A stretch of DNA of 64,000 nucleotides from Thermanaerothrix daxensis. GTDB lineage: Bacteria > Chloroflexota > Anaerolineae > Anaerolineales > Anaerolineaceae. The position numbers and the translations under genes are program-made. The stretch is taken from positions 186,001-250,000 of the forward strand of contig NZ_LGKO01000006.1 of NCBI RefSeq assembly GCF_001306145.1, given 5' to 3'. The notes beneath the pieces were generated by a model. It worked only from the letters and a program-made list of their open reading frames with translations, was not told the DNA's origin and ran no database searches. This document shows, piece by piece, positions 33,138-40,773 of the stretch (positions within the stretch are counted from its first letter, which is position 1; each line of letters begins with the position of its first letter).

Positions 33138-36100
33138 ATGCCATCTGCGTCGGTCCGCTCTCATCTGGCTCGAACCTTGTTACGTCGTTTGGGTGAAGCA
33201 GCCTTAACCCTGCTGGTCATTGCCTACCTCACCATCCTCGGCCTCCTGCTGGCCGAACGCGGGCGCAGTGGCCTGCCCGCGCAACCGCTCCAGACAGCCG
33301 GCGAGGCGCTGGTCAGCCTGGCCGATTACCTGCTTCATCACCCCGGTACTTACGTGTGGAAGCACCAGGAGTGGACGGCTGCTGCGCTGGTGCTGACCAT
33401 CTTTGGGCGCAGTGCCGGCCTGCTCCTTTTCTCGTTGGGGCTGGCGGCCATCCTGGGCTTTGCCCTGGGGGTGGCCATGGCCGAACGGCGCAGCCTGGGG
33501 CGCACCCTCTTGCTCGTGCTCTCCATCCTGGGCATCTCCACGCCCAGTTTCTTCCTGGGCATGCTGCTGTGGGTGTTCAACATCGCCCTGGCCCGCCGGT
33601 TGGGGACTCCGCCCCTGCCTCCTACCGGCTTTGGTTGGGATGCGCACATGCTCATGCCGGCGCTGGTGCTGGCCATGCGTCCGCTGGCTCAGATCGCTCA
33701 AGTCACCTGTGTGGCGCTTGCCGAAGTGGAGGGACAGGATTTCATGCGCGTGGCCCAGGCCAAAGGCCTGCCCCGGCGGCTGATTCGCGCCCGCCATGCG
33801 CTGCGCAATATTTGGGTGACCTTCTTCACCACCACGGCCACCTCCCTGCGTTACTCGCTGGCCACTCTGCCGGTTGTGGAATTCTTCTTCCTCTGGCCCG
33901 GCGTAGGCCTGACGCTGATCGAAGCCATTCAGGCGGGTGTGATCCCACTGGTGACCGATTTCATCCTGCTACTGGGGCTGCTCTTTCTGGGGGTCAATCT
34001 GATCGTTGAGGTGCTCTACCCCTGGTTGGATCCGCGCCTGCGTCAGAACGACCTTCACCAGGAAGAGGAGCGCCCCACCTGGGCACAGCGCTGGGCGCGG
34101 ATGGTGGCGGCCTGGCGCGATCTGTGGCAGCGGGTGCACACGTGGCGCAAACCGCGCGAACGCATCGGGCTTGCGGCACTGCCTCGACGGACCGTGCCGG
34201 TGGTAATGGAGGCGCCTTCGGCGGCTACGCAGGGCGCTCGCCGGCGCTGGTGGGTGCGCCGCATTCTGGGCAACCCCGCGCTGGTGCTCGGCACGGGGCT
34301 TGTCCTGGGCTTGGTGGGGCTGATGGTGTTTGGCCCCCGCCTGACCCCGGCCAACCCGTATCAAATTCATGGGGTGATGATGATTGAGGGCAAGATCGGG
34401 GCACCTCCCTATCGGCCCTCTTCGGTTTTCCCCTGGGGCACCGACCACATTGGGCGGGATATTCAAGCCCTGGTGCTGTACGGGGCGCGAACTACCCTGA
34501 CCCTGGCGTTCTGGGGCATGCTGGCGCGCATCTTGCTGGGCACACTGCTCGGCTTGCTGGCCGGGTGGTGGCAGGGCTCGTGGCTGGATCGTTTGATCTC
34601 CCGCGCGGTGGGGGTGTGGGCGGCTTTTCCGCTCACGCTCTTTGCCATGATCGTCATCCAGGCCCTGGGCATCCAGCAGGGCGCCTGGGTGTTCATCGTG
34701 GCGATCTGCCTGGTGGGTTGGGGAGAGATTGCCCAAATGGTGCGCGGTCAGGTGCTCAGCCTGAAGCCTCAGCCTTTCGTGGAGGCGGCCCGGGTGATTG
34801 GCGCCAGCACGCGCCGCATCTTGCTCTACCACATTCTGCCGCAGTTGTTCCCCGCGCTGATCACCATGGCCGTGCTGGAGATGGGGGGTGTGCTCATGCT
34901 CCTGGCCGAACTGGGCTTCCTCAATATCTTCCTGGGCGGGGGGTACCAGCTCGCCATTGCCGAAACCGGGCGGATGATGCCGGTGATTGCGCGCTTTTCA
35001 GATATCCCCGAGTGGGCCGCCCTGCTTGCCAACATCCGCGATTGGTGGCGCAGTTATCCCTGGATGGCCTGGTACCCGGGGGTGGCCTTTTTCCTCACCA
35101 TCCTGGCTTTCAACCTGTGGGGCGAGGGACTGCGGCGCTTGCTGGCAGAGGTGCACCTGAACCTGATGCGCCTATTCAATCGGTATGTCCTGGCGGGGCT
35201 GCTTGTGATTGGGGTGGTCCTGAATTGGGCCACGGCCGGCACCACGCCGCTCAGCCAGTACAAGCGCGTGGCCGTGCAGTTTGATGCGCAGCGCGCCCTG
35301 ACGCACATCCGGGCGCTTACCGACCCGGCCATGGGCGGGCGCGAAACCGGTACGCCGGGCGCTGAGTTTGCGGCCCGCTACATTGCCGATCAAATGAAAG
35401 CCATTGGCCTCCTGCCGGCAGGTGATAACAACACCTACATCCAGACCCTGGTGAACCCGCGCTACCATCTTACCCAGCCCCCCCGCCTGGAACTTCTGGA
35501 TGCGCAAGGGCATTCCCTGCTGTCTTTCGTTTACCGTCAGGATTTTGCCGAACGGCTGGTGCCGCATGCCTGTGCGGGGGTGGCTCAGGGGCGCGTTATT
35601 GGGGTGACCACCGGGCCGTTACTGGAAGAGTCCCCCACGGATCCCTATGGGCTGAACCGGCGCAACCTGCGTGAGTACATCCTCCTGATGCGCGAGGAGG
35701 ATTTTGAGCGCCTGCCCCCGCAGATTGCCGCGGGCATCCTGGTCATCAGTGAGGATGCGCATAACTTGCAGCGGCGCTTCCTCTACCCCCAGGCCATGCG
35801 CGGCCTGTGTCGCCAGCCCATCATGTGGATCAGTCCCCAGGCGGCTGAGGTCCTGCTGGCCACGGCGGGGAGCACCCTGGCCGATTTTTACGCCTCCGCC
35901 GCCGAACTGCGGGCGGGTGAGGTGGCGCTCACCCCACCGGGGGCGGTGGTGCAGATGCAGGTCCTGCCTACCTTGGATTCGGGGGTGGATGAAAACTACT
36001 ACAATGTGATCGGTTATCTGCCCGGCAGTGGCTCGGAGGTTCAGGTGCCGGGAGGGCTTAACCTGGATCACTACGTGATCATGGTGAGTGCCTACTATGA

Positions 36101-36665
36101 TGGGTTGGGGGTGGGCCCGGATGGCACGCTTTACCCCGGCGCCAATGACAATGCCAGTGGCGTGGCCGCGCTCCTGGAATTGGCGCGCCTCTTGAAAGAA
36201 AGCCCCTACCCACCCAAGCGCGCGGTGGTTTTTGTGGCCTGGGCAGGGGGCGAACGCGGTGAGGGCTTGAGCGTGGTCAACGTCATGAATGCAAAAACCG
36301 GCTTCAGTTCGCTCACGGTGGAGGCCGTGTTGGAACTCAGTGGGGTGGCTGCAGGCACGGGGAAGCACATGCTCCTGGGGGAGGGAAGCAGTTACCGGCT
36401 GGTGCGGCTTTTCCAGCGCGCGGCCAGCCGCCTGGGGGTGGGCCTCACCACCCGTGGGCGCGGTCCGCATGCCGATCTGCCCGTTCAGGCCGGCTTTGGA
36501 GGGCGCTCGGCGCTGACCGCCTACATCAGTTGGGATGGCGCCGATCAATGGGCGCATACCCCTCAGGATGATCTGAATTCCATTGACCCGGAGCGTTTGC
36601 GCAAGGTGGGTCAGACCACGGCGCTGAGCCTGCTCATGCTCAGCCGTGAAATGAGCGGGTGGTAG
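33138..36665 (+). CDS. DppB-DppC-M28 fusion (peptide ABC permeases joined to peptidase-like domain)
   Basis: 1175 residues. Residues ~10-300 match an oligopeptide permease of the DppB type (LSILGISTPSFFLGMLLWVFN; VEGQDFMRVAQAKGLPRRLI, the EAA loop; PGVGLTLIEAIQAG). Residues ~367-690 match DppC (FPWGTDHIGRDIQALVLYGARTTL; FVEAARVIGASTRRILLYHILP as EAA loop). After a helix near 685-705, residues ~718-1170 match an exported M28 aminopeptidase. Its ligands are eroded: HxD reads YYD (986-988), the EE pair reads GE (1038-1039), while DxN (1004) and His1140 remain. No ATPase or binding protein gene is adjacent. Peptide import is plausible for the permease half; the peptidase half is probably a binding or structural module. 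Confidence 0.85.
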   Translation: MPSASVRSHLARTLLRRLGEAALTLLVIAYLTILGLLLAERGRSGLPAQPLQTAGEALVSLADYLLHHPGTYVWKHQEWTAAALVLTIFGRSAGLLLFSLGLAAILGFALGVAMAERRSLGRTLLLVLSILGISTPSFFLGMLLWVFNIALARRLGTPPLPPTGFGWDAHMLMPALVLAMRPLAQIAQVTCVALAEVEGQDFMRVAQAKGLPRRLIRARHALRNIWVTFFTTTATSLRYSLATLPVVEFFFLWPGVGLTLIEAIQAGVIPLVTDFILLLGLLFLGVNLIVEVLYPWLDPRLRQNDLHQEEERPTWAQRWARMVAAWRDLWQRVHTWRKPRERIGLAALPRRTVPVVMEAPSAATQGARRRWWVRRILGNPALVLGTGLVLGLVGLMVFGPRLTPANPYQIHGVMMIEGKIGAPPYRPSSVFPWGTDHIGRDIQALVLYGARTTLTLAFWGMLARILLGTLLGLLAGWWQGSWLDRLISRAVGVWAAFPLTLFAMIVIQALGIQQGAWVFIVAICLVGWGEIAQMVRGQVLSLKPQPFVEAARVIGASTRRILLYHILPQLFPALITMAVLEMGGVLMLLAELGFLNIFLGGGYQLAIAETGRMMPVIARFSDIPEWAALLANIRDWWRSYPWMAWYPGVAFFLTILAFNLWGEGLRRLLAEVHLNLMRLFNRYVLAGLLVIGVVLNWATAGTTPLSQYKRVAVQFDAQRALTHIRALTDPAMGGRETGTPGAEFAARYIADQMKAIGLLPAGDNNTYIQTLVNPRYHLTQPPRLELLDAQGHSLLSFVYRQDFAERLVPHACAGVAQGRVIGVTTGPLLEESPTDPYGLNRRNLREYILLMREEDFERLPPQIAAGILVISEDAHNLQRRFLYPQAMRGLCRQPIMWISPQAAEVLLATAGSTLADFYASAAELRAGEVALTPPGAVVQMQVLPTLDSGVDENYYNVIGYLPGSGSEVQVPGGLNLDHYVIMVSAYYDGLGVGPDGTLYPGANDNASGVAALLELARLLKESPYPPKRAVVFVAWAGGERGEGLSVVNVMNAKTGFSSLTVEAVLELSGVAAGTGKHMLLGEGSSYRLVRLFQRAASRLGVGLTTRGRGPHADLPVQAGFGGRSALTAYISWDGADQWAHTPQDDLNSIDPERLRKVGQTTALSLLMLSREMSGW

Positions 36666-36698
36666 AAAAAAGGGCGCCGCGGGGCAACCCGCCGCGCA
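36666..36698 (-). terminator. Intrinsic terminator of the hemerythrin operon
   Basis: On the minus strand a GC-rich stem-loop (36674-36697, GCGCGGCGGG paired imperfectly with CCCGCGGCGC around TTGC) is followed by CCCTTTTTT. It lies 15 bp after the hemerythrin gene stop. Confidence 0.6.
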
Positions 36699-36712
36699 AG
36701 GGAGTGGGGGCT

Positions 36713-37285
36713 CTAAGAGTGGATGTGTCCGGAGAGCCCCACCCCGGTGCACAGGCGCTCGGCCAGGGCCAGGTACTTCTCGTGAATGCCCTCCCCGGTC
36801 TCTTCGTGTTCCAAGCGTTCAAAGCGTTCGACCAGTCGCGCCTGGGTTTCCATGGGCAGAATGTCCTCGGCCAGCGGGAAGAGGATGTGGTTTTCTTTCT
36901 CGATGTGCTGGCGCAGTAGCGCGGTGTATTTCAGGGCGTGGCGCACGACCTCGGCGCGAGCGGCAGGGTCACCCTTGGCCCAGCGTTCGGCGGCGGCAAC
37001 CATGGCGCGAATGGCGCGCCGTCCCTGCTCGTGTTCGGCCAGCATCACCCCGATAGGGCCCCCCTCCACGGCCATGCCGTAGGCGACCATGGCGGGGAAC
37101 AGCACGTCTTCTTCCTTCTTGTGGTGGCAGCCATCGGCGAAGCCGCGCACGAACTGAGCCGTTTCCAGGAAGAAGGTGGGCGGAAGATCCTGGCCCGCCT
37201 GCAATTTTTGGACGGCGCTTTCCAGCGCTGCGATGACGCGTTCGATGACCTCATGTTCTTCTTTAAGGATGTGAGTGGCTTCCAT
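36713..37285 (-). CDS. Hemerythrin-domain protein
   Basis: 190 residues, a four-helix bundle. Iron ligands of the HHE type are visible: ILKEEHEVIERV (His and Glu), DGCHHKKEEDVLFP, LAEHEQGRRAI and RQHIEKENHILFP. It binds a di-iron centre and probably O2 or NO in the cytoplasm. The ATG at 37285 begins directly at the first helix; an upstream start adds seven residues. The DUF1858-like gene lies upstream on the same strand. This pair recalls RIC/ScdA proteins, where a small Cys domain and a hemerythrin domain are fused for repair of iron-sulphur centres after NO damage. Confidence 0.85.
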   Translation of the reverse strand: MEATHILKEEHEVIERVIAALESAVQKLQAGQDLPPTFFLETAQFVRGFADGCHHKKEEDVLFPAMVAYGMAVEGGPIGVMLAEHEQGRRAIRAMVAAAERWAKGDPAARAEVVRHALKYTALLRQHIEKENHILFPLAEDILPMETQARLVERFERLEHEETGEGIHEKYLALAERLCTGVGLSGHIHS

Positions 37286-37298
37286 GGGCAATGCTCCG

Positions 37299-37409
37299 GG
37301 TTTCAATTTCCTGAATCATGGCATCGAGATCTAAGGGGTGGACTTGCGGACGCCTCGAGCGTGTTCGGCGCGGTTTCAATTTCCTGAATCATGGCATCGA
37401 GATCTAAGG
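37299..37409. repeat. 38-bp direct repeat at the end of the DUF1858-like gene
   Basis: Identical 38-bp copies at 37299-37336 and 37372-37409 (beginning GGTTTCAATTTCCTG), 35 bp apart. The 73-bp offset is not a multiple of three, so the second copy is read in another frame and gives the gene a new tail. Confidence 0.9.
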
Positions 37410-37563
37410 CGTAGTAGCGACTGACATCTTCCAGGGTGCAGAAGCGCACCAGGGAGCACCCCACGCACTCGGTGCGCCACTCCAGGAAGAGCAACACGAT
37501 CTCCCGCCCGAGGGCCAGGGCTTCGGCAACCAGGGTGTACGGAGTGATGCGGGGGCGTTCCAT
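37303..37563 (-). CDS. DUF1858-like small Cys protein with altered C-terminus
   Basis: 86 residues. TECVGCSLVRFCTLEDVSRYYALDLDAMIQEIE resembles the DUF1858 domain (CVGC...LEE...LD...E), a small helical domain seen in hybrid-cluster and iron-sulphur repair proteins. The tail after IQEIET is produced by the 38-bp direct repeat. Without the inserted 73 bp the frame would run on and end just inside the hemerythrin gene, giving coupled translation. The ATG at 37563 has GGGAGGAG upstream, a strong RBS. It lies between a tiny 51-codon gene and the hemerythrin gene. Confidence 0.7.
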   Translation of the reverse strand: MERPRITPYTLVAEALALGREIVLLFLEWRTECVGCSLVRFCTLEDVSRYYALDLDAMIQEIETAPNTLEASASPPLRSRCHDSGN

Positions 37564-37583
37564 GGGGGCTCCTCCCTTTATTA

Positions 37584-37739
37584 CTAGTGACCACTGCCGG
37601 GCACGAGTGTGGTCGCGAAGATCTCCGGGTTGGGTTCGCCCTCGACGATCAGGTAGCCGGCCAGGCCACGCTGGAGGCGTGAGAGGGCATGATCCACCGG
37701 GATGTCACAACCGGGCACCTCGATGTTGAATTCCACCAT
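37584..37739 (-). CDS. Small hypothetical protein (51 residues)
   Basis: Open frame MVEFNIEVPG...ATTLVPGSGH ending with three stops in a row (TAG TAA TAA). It is acidic, Pro-rich, with one Cys, and not a recognised family. It ends 21 bp before the start of the DUF1858-like gene on the same strand and lies downstream of the terminator of the Crp-type regulator, so it is probably the first gene of the hemerythrin operon. The RBS is weak. Its existence as a gene is likely but unproven. Confidence 0.45.
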   Translation of the reverse strand: MVEFNIEVPGCDIPVDHALSRLQRGLAGYLIVEGEPNPEIFATTLVPGSGH

Positions 37740-37803
37740 CTCTGCCGACTTGGCCTCATGGGCGATTTAATTCAGAGGATTCTTTCAGCCCTGATATTAA
37801 GTG

Positions 37804-37847
37804 AAAAAGCCCGCCGGCTCTTTGCGCTGGGGCAAACTCTGGGCGGG
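37804..37847 (-). terminator. Intrinsic terminator after the Crp/Fnr regulator
   Basis: On the minus strand CCCGCC...GGCGGGCTTTTTC: a 6-7 bp stem with a long loop, then five T. Positioned 45 bp past the regulator stop and before the small hypothetical gene. Confidence 0.5.
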
Positions 37848-37891
37848 TAGTATTCCGGTGGGCGGTGGGTCGCCGGGTGGCCGGTGAGGGG

Positions 37892-38605
37892 TCAGGGAGC
37901 GGGGGGCAGACTGCCCGCGGCCAATTGCGCCAGGGCGTGGGGGTGGAGGATCACCAGGCGTTCGCGCCCGGTCAGGATCAGGCCGCGCTTTTCCCAGCCA
38001 CTCAGCACGCGGCTGACGGTGTAGAGGGTGGTCCCGGCGATCTCGGCCAGGTCCTGGCGCGAGAAGGTAAGTTCAATCCCCTCGGGAATGCGCCGCCCCA
38101 GTTGGCCGGCCAGGCGCACCACCACCCGTGCGATGCGCTGCTCCACCTGCTCGGTGACCATCTCGCGGTAACGTTCCTGCATCTCGCGCAGGTAGTCGGT
38201 GGTCATGTGGGTCAGGTCCAGCAGGAGCGCCGGGTTGTTCTGCAGGAGGCGGCGGAAATCGGAACTGGCGATGCCCCAGGCCAGGCTGTCTTGTAAGGCC
38301 TGGGCGCTGGCGGGGTAGGTGGCCGTGGGGTTCACCGCGCCGATGGCACCGAATAGCCGGTAGGGGCCGATGGTGCGCAGGGTGACCTGCTGACCCGCGG
38401 GGGTGACCTGGATCATTTTCACCCGACCTGCGAGCAGGATGTAAGCGCGCTCGGCCGGGTCATCCTGAAAAAAGAAGAAGCCGTCTTCTTCCACCGCGCG
38501 CGGCAGGCCCAGGCGAACCAGCGTGCGCACCTCCTCGGGGGAAGCATGGCGGAGCGCCTCCACCCGCTGAAGCATGGTTTCGATCTCGGTGGGGGTGTAG
38601 GTCAC
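37892..38605 (-). CDS. Crp/Fnr-family transcriptional regulator
   Basis: 237 residues. A cyclic-nucleotide-binding-fold sensor domain (~15-130; FFFFQDDPAERAYILLAGRVKMI, FGAIGAV) is joined by a long helix to a winged helix-turn-helix (~165-220; LTFSRQDLAEIAGTTLYTVSRVLSGWEKRGLI). The N-terminus lacks the four Cys of Fnr, so it does not carry an iron-sulphur cluster; a haem or small-molecule sensor like DNR/NnrR is possible. GTG start at 38605. A TATATT hexamer (minus strand, 38617-38612) lies only 7 bases before it, so the transcript may be leaderless. It lies between the hemerythrin and NnrS gene groups and may control both. Confidence 0.85.
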   Translation of the reverse strand: MTYTPTEIETMLQRVEALRHASPEEVRTLVRLGLPRAVEEDGFFFFQDDPAERAYILLAGRVKMIQVTPAGQQVTLRTIGPYRLFGAIGAVNPTATYPASAQALQDSLAWGIASSDFRRLLQNNPALLLDLTHMTTDYLREMQERYREMVTEQVEQRIARVVVRLAGQLGRRIPEGIELTFSRQDLAEIAGTTLYTVSRVLSGWEKRGLILTGRERLVILHPHALAQLAAGSLPPAP

Positions 38606-38642
38606 ACTCCAAATATACCCTAAAATGCCGTTTTGGCCCAGA

Positions 38643-39047
38643 TCAGGTGTGCAGGGCGCGGATGCGCGGCCAAACTCCCCACCCGAATATCAGCACGCCC
38701 AGTGCTTCCAGCAGGCGCCCCACGCCGCCACTGCCGGGCCAGGGCAGGAACGCTGCTGCTAGGATCAGCCCCAGGCCCAGGTTGAGCAGCCCCAGCGCCA
38801 ATGCGACCAGCACCTCGTTGCCACGCGGGGCCGGCCCGGGCAGGCGCGGCAGAATCCAGAAGGCGATCCCCAGCGCAAATTGGGTCATCCAGCCGACCAG
38901 CATCCATTCCACGTGCGCTGGCAGAGTGGCCCAGGTCCACGGCAAGATGCCCAGCCCCTTCTGGACCAGGATCAGCGCCCCCGAGGTGATCCCCAGAGCA
39001 AGGTTGATCAGCGCCAGGCGCACCGCAATGCGGGAAAGCAGGGGCAT
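38643..39047 (-). CDS. Small membrane protein, haem-copper-oxidase-subunit-I-like
   Basis: 134 residues, four predicted helices. LPAHVEWMLVGWMTQFALGIAFWILP resembles the haem-ligand helix region of cbb3-type oxidase subunit I and NnrS-like proteins (H-x-x-x-x-x-GW-x-Q-x-x-x-G-x-x-x-x-x-P), but the protein is far too short to be an oxidase. It is paralogous to the next gene (39051-39455), with the same length and motif spacing. Both follow the NnrS-like gene on the same strand with 3-bp or overlapping junctions, hence one operon. The function is not known; haem or NO binding in the membrane is an inference. Confidence 0.7.
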   Translation of the reverse strand: MPLLSRIAVRLALINLALGITSGALILVQKGLGILPWTWATLPAHVEWMLVGWMTQFALGIAFWILPRLPGPAPRGNEVLVALALGLLNLGLGLILAAAFLPWPGSGGVGRLLEALGVLIFGWGVWPRIRALHT

Positions 39048-39050
39048 GGC

Positions 39051-39455
39051 TTACCGTCCTTTGACCCGCACCCAGGCCTGAGCGGCGAAAACCACCCCGG
39101 CCAACCACTGCAGCCCCGCGGCGGCGGCCAGCGCTACCCCGCGCCAGGGGGCCAGGGCCTCCATCGGTAGGGGCTCAAAAATGGCCCGCAGTCCCAATCC
39201 CAAGTTCAGGCTGATGTAAACCAGCCAGTTGAGGCCCTCATAGCCACGCGGACGTTCCAGGCTGAATTTGGGCAGCATCCAGATGGCAATGCCGAAGATC
39301 AACTGGGTGAGCCAGCCCACGGTGAGCAGATGGAGATAGACGGGAAAAAGCCCGCCCACAGGTCGGCCCGGGAGGAGCAGGTAAACCCCCAGGGCCAGGC
39401 CGGCTCCCAGAAATACGAAGGAGGTTTTAACGAACCAGCGGGTGATGGTGGGCAT
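39051..39455 (-). CDS. Small membrane protein, paralogue of downstream gene
   Basis: 134 residues, four predicted helices. VYLHLLTVGWLTQLIFGIAIWMLPKFS has the same His-containing motif as the neighbouring paralogue, of the type seen in NnrS and cbb3 oxidase-like proteins. The ATG at 39455 overlaps the stop of the NnrS-like gene (TGATG), indicating translational coupling. A longer open frame in the same reading extends into the NnrS gene and is not used. Probable partner of the NnrS-like protein in a membrane haem complex, by inference from order only. Confidence 0.7.
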   Translation of the reverse strand: MPTITRWFVKTSFVFLGAGLALGVYLLLPGRPVGGLFPVYLHLLTVGWLTQLIFGIAIWMLPKFSLERPRGYEGLNWLVYISLNLGLGLRAIFEPLPMEALAPWRGVALAAAAGLQWLAGVVFAAQAWVRVKGR

Positions 39456-40510
39456 CAAGCACCTCGCTTGCGCATGAGAGCGACCAGGGTGAAAAATAAG
39501 AACAGCAGGATGGCCACGCCGTTGAACAACCCACCCCAACTGCGCAGGGTGGGCTGCAGGGTCAGGTCACCGACCAGGCGCAGGAGGAGGGAGACGTGCA
39601 GGAGCCCCAGGTTCAGGTAGGAGAAGGGCGTGAAGCCCGATGAGCGTCCCAACAGGGTGGGCAGGATGATGGGGGCATGGGCGAAGATCATGGTGATCAC
39701 GAAGCCGACGAAGAGGGCGTGCAGGGGAGCATCGTAGAGCGGCCCGGCGACCTGTGCGCCCAGGATGAGGAGAAGGAGGCCGGCCACGCTTAGCCAGATG
39801 AAGCCGCTGAAAAGACTAACGGCCATGTAGCGGGTGAGCGGTTGCGGGTGGCGCAGGTTGCGCGCCGCCAGGTCGTAGCGCAAACCCCACAGACCGAATA
39901 CGACTGCTCCCAGCCCGAAGAGGCGGGCACCCCTATCCAGATTGATCCAAATGAGGCCTGTGGCGAGGGTCAGAAGCACCACAGCGGCCAGGAACGCGCT
40001 TATCTGAGCGGGGGAGGGGCGCAGGACGCGGCTCAGTTCCAGGCGCTCGCCGGCAATGGTCAGGACCAGAAAGGCCATCCAGGCGTAGACCACTTTGAAA
40101 ATGGGCTGGCCAGCCAGCCAGAGTGCATTTCCCACTGCCAGGGCCAGCGCGCCCAACGCCATGGTGAGGGTGTGTGGGCGCGGCTCTTGTTTGAGCATGA
40201 CCCCCAGGATGAGCACGGTGACCCAACTGCTGAGGGTGAGGAGGAACATTCCCGGGCGCGGGGCGATGAGCAAGGCCACCCAGCCAGCGCCGGCCATCAG
40301 CGGTGCGGCCAGCATCCAGGGGCGGCGCAGGGCGGCGGCGCGCTCCAGGGGGATGAGCGCTCCCAGAAATCCCAGAACCATCAACGGGCCGTGGGCGGTG
40401 GTCAGTGCCGGTGGGGTGGGCAATCTCCATCCCAGGCGGTGCCAACCGCCCCAGATGGCCGCCAGCAGTGCCGGGAAAGCCAGCAGCAGGAGAAGGCGGA
40501 TCGGACGCAT
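39455..40510 (-). CDS. NnrS-like multi-span membrane protein
   Basis: 351 residues with about ten to twelve hydrophobic helices. TTAHGPLMVLGFLGALIPLERAAAL and LHALFVGFVITMIFAHAPIILPTLLGR are the conserved His-containing motifs of the NnrS family, haem- and copper-containing proteins expressed under nitrosative stress. The ATG at 40510 was chosen because the hydrophobic core begins there and a Crp/Fnr-type palindrome lies 40 bp upstream. It heads an operon with two small haem-helix-like proteins. A role in resisting NO fits the neighbouring hemerythrin and Crp/Fnr-type regulator. Confidence 0.8.
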   Translation of the reverse strand: MRPIRLLLLLAFPALLAAIWGGWHRLGWRLPTPPALTTAHGPLMVLGFLGALIPLERAAALRRPWMLAAPLMAGAGWVALLIAPRPGMFLLTLSSWVTVLILGVMLKQEPRPHTLTMALGALALAVGNALWLAGQPIFKVVYAWMAFLVLTIAGERLELSRVLRPSPAQISAFLAAVVLLTLATGLIWINLDRGARLFGLGAVVFGLWGLRYDLAARNLRHPQPLTRYMAVSLFSGFIWLSVAGLLLLILGAQVAGPLYDAPLHALFVGFVITMIFAHAPIILPTLLGRSSGFTPFSYLNLGLLHVSLLLRLVGDLTLQPTLRSWGGLFNGVAILLFLFFTLVALMRKRGA

Positions 40511-40549
40511 CGGTAAACTAATTTTGCGTTGATGAGAGGGAAACCGTCC

Positions 40550-40563
40550 TTGCGCTGCCGCAA
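40550..40563 (-). promoter_or_regulatory. Crp/Fnr-type binding site upstream of nnrS
   Basis: TTGCGCTGCCGCAA, a dyad with the TTG-N8-CAA spacing used by Crp/Fnr/DNR regulators, 40 bp upstream of the NnrS-like gene. The regulator gene lies at the end of the same strand block. Confidence 0.5.
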
Positions 40564-40626
40564 AGAGAGGGACGAACCCGGCTGAGTAGGTGGCGCGGCA
40601 CCTCCCGGGGGCAAGGGGGATCTTTT

Positions 40627-40670
40627 TTCGCAAATCCCCCCGGTTTTTTAAGCAAAATGCGATTTGCGAA
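40627..40670. repeat. 10-bp inverted repeat upstream of the CRISPR leader
   Basis: TTCGCAAATC (40627-40636) and GATTTGCGAA (40661-40670) with a 24-nt spacer. May be an operator or hairpin between the divergent nnrS operon and the CRISPR array. Confidence 0.6.
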
Positions 40671-40679
40671 CGCGGTGCA

Positions 40680-40773
40680 GAGGGAGAGAAAGGAGTGGGT
40701 TAAAAATGGCCTTCTAGAAGCACGTAGAACGTTTTTTTGAGATTTTATGGTATAATAAGGGTTGAAAATCTGG
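40680..40773 (+). promoter_or_regulatory. CRISPR leader with promoter
   Basis: An AT-rich stretch directly before the first repeat, with TATAAT at 40751-40756 in a GGTATAATAAGGG context. No clear -35. Transcription would start about 11 bases before repeat 1. Since the degenerate repeat lies at the other end of the array, this is the leader side. Confidence 0.6.
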
